DNA of 64,000 bases from Trichomonas vaginalis G3 (lineage: Eukaryota > Parabasalia > Trichomonadida > Trichomonadidae), in NCBI RefSeq assembly GCF_026262505.1, contig NC_067205.1, forward strand, positions 16,554,001-16,618,000. Reading direction: 5' to 3'. The notes under the pieces were generated by a model. It was not told where the DNA came from. It did not search any database and was given only the letters and a program-made list of their open reading frames with translations. Of the stretch, positions 1-9,798 are shown piece by piece. Each line of letters opens with the position of its first letter. The first letter of the stretch is position 1. The position numbers and the translations under genes were made by a program.

Positions 1-637
1 ACATTAACGATATTAAAACAAATTATCATTATTGCTAACAACTTCACCCATTCACATGTGTTAATTTATATCAAACCGTTCAGGTTCATCTTCAGATGAT
101 ACATTTGAATCTTTAAAGCATTTAAATCAAAATTCCAATTATTTATTTATCACAAGAAGAAGCAGAAGATTATTTAAAAAACTTTTTAATGTATAAAGAA
201 TTATATAATACAATCAAGAAGCAAGGATTAGAGGATAAAATTATTGATAAACAACGGGATGAATTATTTGAAACACTTTCTATTTCAAATTTTGATAGAG
301 AATTTTTGCATTCATCATTTTTCTAGATGATGCAGTGAAATCAAAACTAATAACAAATGAGAAATCATATTTTAATCAGTTATTAACTCAATGTCGACAC
401 ATTCAGTGTTCATTCTTTATGGCTGTTCAATATTTCAAAGCATTAAGCACAAACATTAAATCAAACCTGACCACCCTTTTCATTTTCAGTGGGTTTAGTC
501 GTCAACAGTTGAACGTTATGCTTTATCAAGTGAATTTACCAATGAGCATTAATGAACTTTACACACAATATCAACAATTAGGAGAACATGGAAAAATAAT
601 AGTTGATTTAAATAAAGGTTCCATTAAATTCGAATAA
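1..637 (+). pseudogene. A32/FtsK-like packaging ATPase, family A, broken partial copy
   Basis: This is the 3' part of the gene seen more fully in copy A2 at 57,335-58,163. The family is a P-loop ATPase that pumps DNA into the capsid. The Walker A loop lies just before the window start in this copy; the hydrophobic strand ending in FLDDA, a Walker B type motif, is visible near 325-340. The C-terminal part runs to the stop at 635-637. It is followed, 40 bp later, by the next structural-type gene on the same strand. Fossil, broken. Confidence 0.6.
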
Positions 638-677
638 CTTTTTATAATTAATTTTTATTTTTTATTTATAATTAAAC

Positions 678-1575
678 ATGAGTGAAATAGCAAATCTTCT
701 ACAGGTTCCATTAAAACAAGGACAAACAAAAGGGTGCATATAATAGAACTATGAAAGTTCCAGACGGAATGAAAGAATTAGTTCATATTGTTGCTGGTCT
801 TCAAAAAGATGTTAAACAAATGAGAAACGTTTTAACATTACCAGAAGCTCAAGCATATGCCAAACGTCATGGTCCAAATTGGGAAGCACACGAAGCAGAC
901 ATTACGGGTCCAAATGGAAAACCTGATGGTATAAATGAAGTTTTCGTTACTGATGGTCAAGGTAATATTAAAGTCATAAATGGGTATAAATTAACTATAT
1001 CTGATTATCCTAAACGTAAAGCATATAATGAACATTATCCTATGCAATTTGATGAAAATGGAAAAGCTGTTAAACAATACATTGGAGAAGGTGAAAATGG
1101 TCCAATTAATTCATACCGTCATAATCCATATTCTTATTTCAATGAAGAATTAAATGCTATTGAAGAGGGACCGGATGGATTACCACGATATTCTAACCAG
1201 TTTGATGGTCAATATGCAAATATTAGACCTGAAATTTCAGCTAAGAAACTCTTTAAAGTTGCTTTATTCGATCCAGTTTTCGCAAATGTTAAAGATGAAC
1301 TTAAACATCAATTCCAACCAATTATAGTAGCAAGAATTGCATCAGGTGCTTTATCTCAAGCATTCAAAGATTTAATTAAGAAACCATTATATCAGCAACG
1401 AGGTTTAACTTATGATTTAGTTAAGGAATCAGATAAAAGAAAATTTGAGAAATCAGTTGATTATAAGAATGCAATTAATGAATATATTAGGTCTATTAAT
1501 TTCGATGAAAATGCTAAAAATCAACTTCATGAACAAATACAGGGAATAATAGATTCAAAAGTTCCAGCAAAATAA
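678..1575 (+). pseudogene. Family A conserved protein of unknown function, likely virion protein (broken copy)
   Basis: Protein of about 300 residues, present in both A copies (here and 58,204-59,102). It starts at the ATG after the T-rich leader near 650-677. An N-terminal basic stretch precedes a Gly/Asn/Pro-rich middle (motifs [28 protein letters not shown]), and the C-terminal third is helical and charged. No known domain is recognised. Its place between the packaging ATPase and other late-type genes suggests a capsid-associated protein, but that is inference. Fossil, broken. Confidence 0.55.
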
Positions 1576-1607
1576 AAGTTTAAATATATTTTTTTATTCA
1601 ATTATAA

Positions 1608-2294
1608 ATGAGAAGACGTTTCACTAGTCAAAAGAACACTAACGCAAAAGCAGAGATTACGGTTGGTTATAACGTAAATGATGATAAATCACGAATTATT
1701 CAAAATGTTAAAGTTAATGTTAGTCCTGAATTAACAAGGTCAGCAACTCAACCAAATTTATTAACTCGTGACTTACCAAAGAAAGAAGAGGAGCAAAATA
1801 AAGAAGATGGAGACCCAATCATTTTATCTGAACCCGGTAAAGAACCTGTTGAAATTCCCACTTATCCAACATACCCCCCACCACTTGATAACCCAGGAAT
1901 CTACGATTACAGTCGCAATACGCCATATAAAATAGACATTAATTCAGAATTAATGAAAATATATCGCGATATCATAACTGATAATTATGATTCAATAATA
2001 AATTTAATTGACCAATCTGGTTTAATTATTTTACCTTATGAATCATTAATTCACATTATCGCTATTCTTTGTGATGTTCAAGATTCAGACGTTAAGATTC
2101 AATTTTTCATAGATGATGAGGTTTCATGCTGCGGAACAGTTGCAAAAATAAATCCTATAAAGGATATTAGCACAATTAAGATATCAAAGAATGGAACAAC
2201 AACTGAACTACATTTAACATATAATGATATTTATAATAAAATAGTTGATGAATATAAAATATCACTTGAAAAATTCTTTGTTAAGGCTATTTAA
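1608..2294 (+). CDS. SCCG-motif core protein, family A
   Basis: About 228 residues. The N-terminal half is basic then acidic and Pro-rich (PTYPTYPPPL, residues about 85-95), and so probably disordered. The C-terminal half is a folded domain with helical residues about 110-155 and a core DDEVSCCG followed by short beta-like strands. The same architecture occurs in A2 (59,137-59,799) and, diverged, in element B (35,964-36,545, motif DVSCCG). Conservation across two families suggests a core virion or morphogenesis protein. No enzyme motif is visible, and the adjacent cysteines could bind metal or form disulfides. It looks whole in this copy. Confidence 0.65.
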   Translation: MRRRFTSQKNTNAKAEITVGYNVNDDKSRIIQNVKVNVSPELTRSATQPNLLTRDLPKKEEEQNKEDGDPIILSEPGKEPVEIPTYPTYPPPLDNPGIYDYSRNTPYKIDINSELMKIYRDIITDNYDSIINLIDQSGLIILPYESLIHIIAILCDVQDSDVKIQFFIDDEVSCCGTVAKINPIKDISTIKISKNGTTTELHLTYNDIYNKIVDEYKISLEKFFVKAI

Positions 2295-2767
2295 TATTCA
2301 AGCATTAACATTATTGAATAATAATCCTTTGAATCATAATCGATAATAATTGACCTTTCACCAGTTTCTATCGTTTGTTTTATTTCTTTTTGTTCCCCAC
2401 TATCCGGATCGGTCATTGTAATTGTTTTGTTATAGTATCAGCTTTATCTTTAACTTCAATCTTTTTTCCATCGGGATATTTAAACCAAAATTCCAAAATT
2501 CGATATTGTCAATCTGTTCATATTTTAATCTATCAATTACATTTTTAATACCATCTGAAAATCTTATGAAATGGTCATTATATGGGTTTGATTGAACTAA
2601 ATTGAATGAAGTGAAATATAACCTGTTGATGAATATGACATCGACTCATATTTTCTGAAAACACTAAAATTTATAACATGAATGAATTTCTTATTCGTTG
2701 AATTTATGAATTCTTGAGGTAATCTTATTCTAGTTTTATTTATCACTGGAAAATAACGCTTTACCAT
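2290..2767 (-). pseudogene. Family A convergent-strand protein, unknown (broken copy)
   Basis: Counterpart of 59,806-60,285 in A2. It lies on the minus strand, back-to-back with the gene at 2,787, with only a few bases of shared AT-rich leader between the two starts. The predicted protein is beta-rich (motifs TRIRLPQEFIN, FIHVINFSVF) with a charged C-terminal tail. A minor capsid role is possible from position only. Fossil, broken. Confidence 0.5.
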
Positions 2768-2786
2768 ATTTTTAATCGTAATAAAA

Positions 2787-3524
2787 ATGTCAATTATCAA
2801 TATTATTTCGAATAATAACTGTGAATTAAATTTAACAGTTAGTGGAATTTATAATGTTACTCTCGTTTCTGTGAGTGGTAAATTTAATCCCATTCTTTTA
2901 GACCCTTCAGATTATATATCATTTATTAAAGATGACCTTGAGCCGCATAGTGGCGGGGTCGTAGACCTAAAAACATATGATATGTATATAAATAATGTGA
3001 TAACGAAATGGGATATTAACATGATTTTAAGTTATTTAAATGAATCATTTATCATATGGTATGAAGAAATTTTAAATCAAAAACCCGATAAACTTTTTGA
3101 ACTTGATGAAATAAATAACCTTATTAAATTTCCGCTGAAAATTAAATTTTGTACTCCTCATCTTCGTTCATTGTTGGGGATATTAAATTTTTGAAAAAGA
3201 TGTTGGGGATGTTTTGTATTCTGACACTGGTTCCAATTTCATTTAATCAAATGTGATAAAGTTAATACCCCAATGAGATTTTCACATCAAACATTAGACC
3301 CTAACTCTTACCCATCAATACAAAACATTTTATCCATCAACTTAAACATATTTTCTTTATCATATCCGTTTCAATTATCTGGGAATTCATTTATTCTTCA
3401 TTCAAAAGATTATCAAATATTAAATTTAGAGTAACCGACCTATTTGATTGTGATTTAGAATTCATGAATGAAATATTATGGCAATTTCAAATAGAAAAAA
3501 TAGCTGATGAGATAACGGATTAAA
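2787..3524 (+). pseudogene. Putative penton/minor-capsid-like protein, family A (broken copy)
   Basis: Counterpart of the 236-residue protein at 60,305-61,015 in A2. The N-terminus alternates polar and hydrophobic residues like a beta sandwich, and the C-terminal strand set (ITDLFDCDLEF in A2) resembles the last strands of Polinton penton-like proteins. The penton assignment rests on this pattern and on position after the other late-type genes, so it is tentative. Fossil, broken. Confidence 0.45.
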
Positions 3525-3547
3525 TATTTATTTTTAAATCATAATAA

Positions 3548-5200
3548 ATGATTAAACAACAGCAACCACAGCAACTTAAGGCACAGACCATTACATACGC
3601 CATATATGCATATAATTCAAAGACGGCAGAACAAACGCAAATGTTGAAATATGGAGATTTGGAGATAGTATTGAAAAATGACCATTTCGAATTCGTTTGC
3701 AAAGGTGGTGCAGTGATATCAAATATAAAAGAAATTTTATTTATGAATTCAAAAATTAAAGGAATAACGGATGATATAACATCAATTCCACCAGAAGAAC
3801 AAAGATATTACGCATTAAATGCATTTCCTAAAGTTTTGAAGATTGGAAGATTTAATTTAAATGAGGAATTCATAAAAGGTTTCCTAAATGACATAATGAA
3901 GAAGGCAGATAAGGAATATGTGGTTAGTGAGTTAGAGAAGAAAGCAGATAAGGAATATGTGGTTAGTGAGTTAATGAAGAAGGCAGATAAGGAATATGTT
4001 AATGAAAAAGATAATGAAATTATAGAAAGGGTTGAATGGTATCATGAATGGACATCAAAGATTTTAAAAACTAAAGCCGATACAGGATGGGTTTCAGGAT
4101 GTTTAGACCTTAAAGCAGATAAAACTTATGTTAACAATGAGTTAATGAAGAAGGCAGATAAGGAATATGTGGATGAAATATACCAAAGTTTGATAGGAAC
4201 AACTAAAAATATTGAAACTATTGTTGGTGACTTTTCTGTCAATGAAGAAAATAAATATTTTAGATGGCAGTTTGTACAGTCCTTAAGAAATGGTATGCGG
4301 TGTAAACTCATTCCGAAAAATAACAATGAAATGTATGTAAGCTATATAAAGAATGATGGTACACAAGTTAAAGTTCCATTAGACAACAACTGTTACTTAA
4401 ACTTATATGGAGACGAACAAAAGAAATATTTAAGAGTTTATGAAATGACAGATATGACATTGTCTAACCTAGCTCCAGCACCATATTATTATGACTATGG
4501 AGATGATGTCAGAACACCACATGTAGATGAACAAAAGCTAACATTATATTTAGATTATTATAGATATAAAAGATATAATGCAATAGAAAAAACAAGAATA
4601 GTATATTATTATATAGATGACAAAAATAAATATTATAGTCAAGATTTTACCTACCCTGAAAACATAAGATTATATTATAAAAAATATTCCGACACAAACC
4701 AGAAGAAACCTGAAATAGTTGCACTATATTTTAAGTTCAAAATAGACAATCCTATATTATCTCATATGTTTGATTTAATGAACCCAGTAGGTTCTATTTA
4801 TACATCTATGGATGCAAGAGGTCCTCAAGTAATGTTTGGTGTTGGTGCATGGGAACAAATAGTTGACAGGTTTTTGTATTGTGCAAACTCTTCAAAGGAA
4901 ATGGGTGGAAGTAAAACGATTACAGGTGAAAATTTACCTGCACATAGTCACTACATAGATTTAAGTACATCTCAAGCGGGTTGGCATAAGCATAGATATT
5001 GGGATTGGTCAGGAATGATAAAAGGTAAAGGATATGATGTTAAAGACAACGTTAAGTTTGCTATAGATTGTTACTGGAGTAACACTGAGGGAGGAGGAAA
5101 CCATACACATCGCGTTTCAGGATATACACAAACAACGGGACAAAGTAAAGATTACATGCCGCCATTTATGACAGTTTACGCATGGTATAGGGTTCAATGA
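3548..5200 (+). CDS. Fibre protein with coiled-coil ADKEYV repeats and phage collar-type tip, copy A1
   Basis: 550 residues. The N-terminal 115 residues form the virion-anchor part shared with A2. Residues about 120-215 hold at least five ADKEYV or ADKTYV repeats with heptad spacing, typical of trimeric phage tail-fibre shafts. A unique Tyr-rich middle (about 215-415) is absent from A2. The C-terminal 135 residues form a phage collar-like tip: NPVGSIYTSMD, GAWEQIVDRFLY, NLPAHSHY, GNHTHRVSG and the end DYMPPFMTVYAWYRV, with many His residues that in phage fibres bind metal. The tip is much closer to that of element B (50,968-51,330) than to A2. It looks whole. Likely receptor-binding spike; function inferred. 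Confidence 0.75.
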   Translation: MIKQQQPQQLKAQTITYAIYAYNSKTAEQTQMLKYGDLEIVLKNDHFEFVCKGGAVISNIKEILFMNSKIKGITDDITSIPPEEQRYYALNAFPKVLKIGRFNLNEEFIKGFLNDIMKKADKEYVVSELEKKADKEYVVSELMKKADKEYVNEKDNEIIERVEWYHEWTSKILKTKADTGWVSGCLDLKADKTYVNNELMKKADKEYVDEIYQSLIGTTKNIETIVGDFSVNEENKYFRWQFVQSLRNGMRCKLIPKNNNEMYVSYIKNDGTQVKVPLDNNCYLNLYGDEQKKYLRVYEMTDMTLSNLAPAPYYYDYGDDVRTPHVDEQKLTLYLDYYRYKRYNAIEKTRIVYYYIDDKNKYYSQDFTYPENIRLYYKKYSDTNQKKPEIVALYFKFKIDNPILSHMFDLMNPVGSIYTSMDARGPQVMFGVGAWEQIVDRFLYCANSSKEMGGSKTITGENLPAHSHYIDLSTSQAGWHKHRYWDWSGMIKGKGYDVKDNVKFAIDCYWSNTEGGGNHTHRVSGYTQTTGQSKDYMPPFMTVYAWYRVQ

Positions 5201-5278
5201 ACGCTCAATGTTTGTGAAACGAACTTTAGGAGCTCCAAAAGAGTGAACGGCATAATTTAAATTTTTATTTTAGTATAA

Positions 5279-5431
5279 ATGAAGATTCTACCATATGGTG
5301 TTATTGGAAGAGATAAAGATGGAAACCCAATATTTGATCCAAAGTTAAAATTCAAGTTACTGACAAGACAACAACTTGAAAAGTTGCTGAAACCAAAACA
5401 GGATGAGAAAATGAGAAAGAAAAAAATTTAA
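5279..5431 (+). CDS. Small basic protein with LLTRQQLEKLL motif
   Basis: A 50-residue protein. Its ATG follows the T-rich leader and AGTATAAATG, the start context used by most genes of this element. It ends in a Lys-rich tail. The motif LLTRQQLEKLL recurs, as LLTKDELNKMM and IITREEMIKMM, in two other small genes of this copy (5,494 and 9,799), so the three probably form a family. Function unknown; a short amphipathic helix is predicted. Confidence 0.55.
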   Translation: MKILPYGVIGRDKDGNPIFDPKLKFKLLTRQQLEKLLKPKQDEKMRKKKI

Positions 5432-5493
5432 ATTATGTAATTTTATTTTTATCATAAATAACAAAATTAATTAAGCCAACTATTTCTAAATTA

Positions 5494-5640
5494 ATGATAC
5501 CAATGAAATCATTTCGTGGAGTACTTATCCCAGGTTCTTCACAATTAGCCGGGGCAAGTGTTGTGACTCAAGGTGGAACATTAGTGAATCCATTCAAATT
5601 ATTAACTAAAGATGAACTTAATAAAATGATGATAAAATAA
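5494..5640 (+). CDS. Small protein with LLTKDELNKMM motif
   Basis: A 48-residue protein with a hydrophobic, Gly/Ser-rich first half (GVLIPGSSQLAGASVV) and the C-terminal motif LLTKDELNKMM shared with 5,279 and 9,799. It starts in an AT-rich leader. Function unknown. It is the last gene before the 121-bp repeat array. Confidence 0.5.
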   Translation: MIPMKSFRGVLIPGSSQLAGASVVTQGGTLVNPFKLLTKDELNKMMIK

Positions 5641-5655
5641 CTGATAACAAAATTT

Positions 5656-5999
5656 TATTTCACTGCTACCATGTTACCATGTGCTACCAGGTAATTTAAC
5701 TTCTCTGAAAAATAGTGACAACATGACATTTTGACAACAGTTCAGGAGGAATGTATTTATGATTTATTTTTGAAGAACTGAAGGTGCTACCATGTTACCA
5801 TGTGCTACCAGGTAATTTAACTTCTCTGAAAAATAGTGACAACATGACATTTTGACAACAGTTCAGGAGGAATGTATTTATGATTTATTTTTGAAGAACT
5901 GAAGGTGCTACCATGTTACCATGTGCTCCCAGGTAATTTAACTTCTCTGAAAAAATGAGACAACATGACATTTTGACAACAGTTCAGGAGGAATGTATT
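5656..5999 (+). repeat. 121-bp tandem repeat array, three units
   Basis: Three head-to-tail units of 121 bp whose GCTACC marks begin at 5,665, 5,786 and 5,907. Each unit carries the duplicated TTACCATG-type core, then TTTAACTTCTCTGAAAAA, GACAACATGACATTTTG and a T-rich end. The array ends exactly in the leader of the KilA-N gene. Single or reversed units recur at 6,830-6,955, 9,297-9,715, 62,290-62,395 and 63,225-63,445, and its core recurs in element B near 43,628. Probable operator or replication iterons (inference). Confidence 0.85.
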
Positions 6000-6036
6000 T
6001 ATGATTTATTTTTTTATTTTGTATGTAAGAACAGAA

Positions 6037-6702
6037 ATGTCAGTCGAAGCAAAAACATTCAGCAACAAATCTAATGGCGAAACATTCACAAAAGGCACTT
6101 ATAATGGTATTGAAGTCTTACGTAGAGACAAGGATGGTTACATTAATGCAACAAAGATGGCAAGAGAAGCGGGAAGGTTAAACCATTTAAACAGATTTCT
6201 CAATAGTACTAAAATGCAGGAAATTCTTGAGTTTTGGTTGAAAGAATATGGTGGAGCCAAAAGTGGCTCGACCTCAAAACAAGCATTTTATGAGCTTACT
6301 AGGGGTGTTATAAATGAATTCAAAGGTATTTACATACATCCTGACCTCGTTCATTTTGTTGCTGAATGGTGCTCTGTAAAGTATGCATTTTATGTCAAAG
6401 ATATTATGGACTCCATAGACAAGAAAGTTCATGAGAAGTTAGATGAAGAAGAACTCGAAGATACAGTAGAGAATGCTAAACCTTTGTTCGAACAAGAAGT
6501 TAGAAAAATGTGCGAAAAACAATTAGAACATGAACGTGAGATATATTATGGTTATAGAGATTCTCCATACGAACTAGACCAATGGGAACAAGAAGATTTA
6601 AAGAGAGAATTTAGAGAATATGAACTCGCTAAGATAGCATTAGAAACTGCAGAAAAGAAGTTAAAAGTTTGGGGTCGTTTTGTAAAAAAATATTGTGAGT
6701 AA
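6037..6702 (+). CDS. KilA-N domain DNA-binding protein, copy A1
   Basis: 221 residues from the ATG at 6,037; an in-frame upstream ATG at 6,001 lies in the T-rich repeat and leader, and the leader GTAAGAACAG before 6,037 is shared with the B homologue. The KilA-N core has TYNGIEVLRRDKDGYINATKM (residues about 21-41), a variable recognition part, and GIYIHPDLVHFVAEWCS followed by YAFYVKDIMDSIDKK. Residues 130-221 are a charged helical tail, probably a dimerisation coiled coil. KilA-N proteins of large DNA viruses and phages bind DNA. Compared with 44,892-45,554 in element B the first ~37 and last ~98 residues are nearly identical, but residues ~38-123 are different. It looks whole. Confidence 0.85.
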   Translation: MSVEAKTFSNKSNGETFTKGTYNGIEVLRRDKDGYINATKMAREAGRLNHLNRFLNSTKMQEILEFWLKEYGGAKSGSTSKQAFYELTRGVINEFKGIYIHPDLVHFVAEWCSVKYAFYVKDIMDSIDKKVHEKLDEEELEDTVENAKPLFEQEVRKMCEKQLEHEREIYYGYRDSPYELDQWEQEDLKREFREYELAKIALETAEKKLKVWGRFVKKYCE

Positions 6703-6767
6703 ATGAACCATTTATTTTTGTCATAAACGACCAAAAATAAATGTTTACGTTAATGTTTACGTTAAGT

Positions 6768-6795
6768 GACTCAAAGAGTCCGGAGACAAAGTCTC
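6768..6795 (+). terminator. Pair of AAA-loop hairpins downstream of KilA-N
   Basis: GACTC-AAA-GAGTC (6,768-6,780) and GAGAC-AAA-GTCTC (6,783-6,795) are adjacent perfect 5-bp stems. The same pair occurs before the KilA-N gene in A2 (about 62,231-62,258). It could be a transcript end signal or a protein site; direct evidence is only the symmetry. Confidence 0.35.
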
Positions 6796-6829
6796 ATGTT
6801 TTCAGGTTATTCAATAATTAATTATTTTT

Positions 6830-6955
6830 GAAGAACTGAAGGTGCTACCATGTTACCATGTGCTACCAGGTAATTTAACTTCTCTGAAAAATAGTGACAA
6901 CATGACATTTTGACAACAGTTCAGGAGGAATGTATTTATGATTTATTTTTTTATT
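6830..6955 (+). repeat. Single 121-bp repeat unit before the helicase gene
   Basis: One unit of the same 121-bp repeat as 5,656-5,999, in the same orientation, leading directly into the T-rich leader and ATG of the helicase gene at 6,965. Confidence 0.8.
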
Positions 6956-6964
6956 CCTATATAA

Positions 6965-9277
6965 ATGACAGCAACAAACAACAACAACAACTATATCGTT
7001 TCTGATGAAAAAGTTATTGATTCATTAGTTGAGGAATTAGTTATGGCAGAAACTAAAACCCTCAACGAAAGAATTGGTGAAAACAAGATTGATTTACATA
7101 ACTACCTCAAACATGATGGAGGAAGAGGAAGGAAAACTGGTATGGCTTTATTAGTAAATAAAATATCAAATTTAACGATTATAGATGTTGATATCAATAA
7201 ATCATACGATGATGAACTTAAAGAAACAGTTAGAAAAGACATTTTATCAAAACTTTCGGATAAAGATGTTATCGTTAAAACTGCTTCAGGAGGTCTTCAC
7301 ATTTATTGCAACACTAATTTCTTCTATGCAGTTTCGAACAGAATGATTAAATGTTATTCCTGCAATGATTACGATATTGACATAATGACTTCAATGGATG
7401 ATTCAAAGCGTTCATTAGTGGTTATGGCTGATTCAAGAGTTCGCAAGAATGCAACAGAACCAATCAATACATACTCATTCATTCGTGGAAGTTATGATTC
7501 AACATTAACCAGAACAGTGAATGATATATTAAATGATTTGAATATTAAGGTAAGAGTTGAACAAAAGAACGAAGAAATAAAGACTATCGTGAATGAAAAC
7601 AAAGATGTAAACATTGACGATAAACTAGCTCAAAGCATAGTTGATGGCATGTGTGATTTTGAAGTACATAATGACGGTGGAAACATGAATTTAGAAAAAG
7701 AAGTTACATTATTCACACTGTTTCAAGCAATTAATTCGTTACCTAATCATTTAATTAATGAAGCATACGATAACGTTTATAACTTCTGCAGTTTAACAGA
7801 AAATGCAAAAAGTAATTTTGAAAAAGCACGTGAAAGATATGCACATTTAATGACTTCTCCATTTGTTTTGGTGAAGATTCTAAAACTATATCAAAAGGAA
7901 TATTATGATGAATATGTTTTGCCTTTATTACGTAAGCCAAAAATAACATTTGATATAAAACTTGATGACTCGTTTTTGATAACAGATATTAGACGCAAGG
8001 CTGAAAATCATCAGTATAAAAACAGTTCTGAAGTAATTGAGGATTTATCACGTGTAATCCGTTTTGTAGATTGTGGAAACAAATACTTCATTCAAAAAGA
8101 TTACAACATCCACGACAAAATGAATCAAATATCATTCGTTCTTCAATCAAACATGAAAGAGTCACTTAAAATGATTAAATTATTTAAAGAAGAAGGTAAA
8201 ACAATAACAGCATGGGATGTACTATTAAATCAATTGTCTTCATTAACAGTTAAGGGTGTTTGCTTTAAATCTGATTCCCCCGATGTTTTCTCAACGTTTC
8301 AGGGTTATAAATACAACATTCTCGAAAAACCTGATTACTCAAAAATTGAGATGTTTATGAATTTCATTAAAGAAGTCATTTGTGATAATAACGATGAAGT
8401 GTATAAATACCTTCTCGGCTGGATTGCATCAATGATTCAACATCCTGGAATCAAGAATGAAACAGCAATTATTTTGAAAGGACTTCAGGGAACAGGTAAA
8501 AACAGATTTACAGACATTATTTCTGAACTTCTCGCTGGTTATTCATGTAAAAACATTACTGAAATAAGTGAGTTAACGGGTAATTTCAATTCAGTAGTTG
8601 AGAATAAAATGTTTCTTGTACTTAATGAACTCAAGAATGTAGGTGAAGACAGACTCGCAAACTTCAACGCTTTGAAATCAATTATAACGGATAATGAGAT
8701 TAGAATTAATGAAAAGAATCAACCCAGAAGAACTGCTCAGAACGTTGCAAACTTCATTTTCGTAACTAATAACGTTTACCCTGTCAAAATTGAAGTTGGT
8801 GACAGAAGATATGTAGTTTTAAGAGTTAATGGTAAATTTAAGGGTCAATTTGATTACTTCAAGAATTTAATGAATTCATGCACAAAGGAATTTTATGATA
8901 ATTTACTGACGTATTTTATGCAATATGACCTTTCATCATTTAATGTACGAATCATACCGATGACTGAAGCCAAACAAGATTTAATCGAATTATCATCAAA
9001 TCCTTTAGATGTATGGATAAATACACATTATGATAAATTGTGTGTAGGTATGACGTGTGAAAATGCTTTATTCTGCAAACCATCAGACATGAAAGACAAG
9101 AATTTTCAAATGAGTATTAAGGATAAATGTGATAGGAAACATAGAAGAATAGATGGTAAACAAACATGGTGTTATGTTTTGAAAGAAGAAATGAAAGGAT
9201 TGTATAAACAGGTTGAACCAAACGATAATGAGGATTCATTTACTGACGATGAAATACCTGTAAATGAAGCTTTATAA
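6965..9277 (+). CDS. Primase-polymerase (PrimPol) fused to superfamily 3 helicase
   Basis: 770 residues. N-terminal PrimPol/AEP domain: IIDVDI (Asp74, Asp76) as metal motif, SGGLHIY (His112) as nucleotide motif, and DYDIDIM (about 135-141) as third motif. C-terminal D5-type SF3 helicase: Walker A GLQGTGKN (about 506-513), Walker B FLVLNEL (about 550), motif C NFIFVTNN (about 597-604), and arginine-rich GDRRYVVL. Such fusions prime and unwind DNA in nucleocytoplasmic and Polinton-like viruses, probably as hexamers at the origin. The ATG sits in CTATATAAATG after a T-rich leader and a 121-bp repeat unit. The reading frame looks whole. The A2 copy begins at 63,507. Confidence 0.9.
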   Translation: MTATNNNNNYIVSDEKVIDSLVEELVMAETKTLNERIGENKIDLHNYLKHDGGRGRKTGMALLVNKISNLTIIDVDINKSYDDELKETVRKDILSKLSDKDVIVKTASGGLHIYCNTNFFYAVSNRMIKCYSCNDYDIDIMTSMDDSKRSLVVMADSRVRKNATEPINTYSFIRGSYDSTLTRTVNDILNDLNIKVRVEQKNEEIKTIVNENKDVNIDDKLAQSIVDGMCDFEVHNDGGNMNLEKEVTLFTLFQAINSLPNHLINEAYDNVYNFCSLTENAKSNFEKARERYAHLMTSPFVLVKILKLYQKEYYDEYVLPLLRKPKITFDIKLDDSFLITDIRRKAENHQYKNSSEVIEDLSRVIRFVDCGNKYFIQKDYNIHDKMNQISFVLQSNMKESLKMIKLFKEEGKTITAWDVLLNQLSSLTVKGVCFKSDSPDVFSTFQGYKYNILEKPDYSKIEMFMNFIKEVICDNNDEVYKYLLGWIASMIQHPGIKNETAIILKGLQGTGKNRFTDIISELLAGYSCKNITEISELTGNFNSVVENKMFLVLNELKNVGEDRLANFNALKSIITDNEIRINEKNQPRRTAQNVANFIFVTNNVYPVKIEVGDRRYVVLRVNGKFKGQFDYFKNLMNSCTKEFYDNLLTYFMQYDLSSFNVRIIPMTEAKQDLIELSSNPLDVWINTHYDKLCVGMTCENALFCKPSDMKDKNFQMSIKDKCDRKHRRIDGKQTWCYVLKEEMKGLYKQVEPNDNEDSFTDDEIPVNEAL

Positions 9278-9296
9278 AGTATGATTGGAATTCATT

Positions 9297-9715
9297 ATTG
9301 CCTTCCTCCTATGTTGTTGTCAAAATGTCATGTTGTCACTATTTTTCAGAGAAGTTAAATTACCTGGTAGCACATGGTAACATGGTAGCACCTTCAGTTC
9401 TTCAAAAATAAATCATTATTGCCTTCCTCCTATGTTGTTGTCAAAATGTCATGTCGTCAACATGGTAACATGGTAGCACCTTCAGTTCTTCAAAAATAAA
9501 TCATAAATACATTCCTCCTGAACTGTTGTCAAAATGTCATGTTGTCTCATTTTTTCAGAGAAGTTAAATTACCTGGTAGCACATGGTAACATGGTAGCAC
9601 CTTCAGTTCTTCAAAAATAAATCATTATTGCCTTCCTCCTATGTTGTTGACATAATGTCATGTTGTCTCATTTTTTCAGAGAAGTTGAATGACCTGGGAG
9701 CACATGGTAATATGG
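9297..9715 (-). repeat. Reverse-oriented 121-bp repeat array, about four units
   Basis: About four complete and shortened units of the same repeat as 5,656-5,999, but inverted, so the helicase gene is bracketed by repeats pointing at each other. The units vary slightly (TGTTGTTGTCAAAATG, CACATGGTAACATGG). No gene is seen in 9,278-9,798 otherwise. Confidence 0.8.
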
Positions 9716-9798
9716 TGTTATGATTTGAATTTATTATTGAATAACCTAAAAACATTAACGATAAAATAAGTGATAACAAATTTTTATTTTTATCATAA

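Noticed and set aside
5656-5999. CRISPR-like array
   Set aside because: Units are 121 bp, directly abutting and without unique spacers, in a eukaryotic element; it is a tandem repeat.
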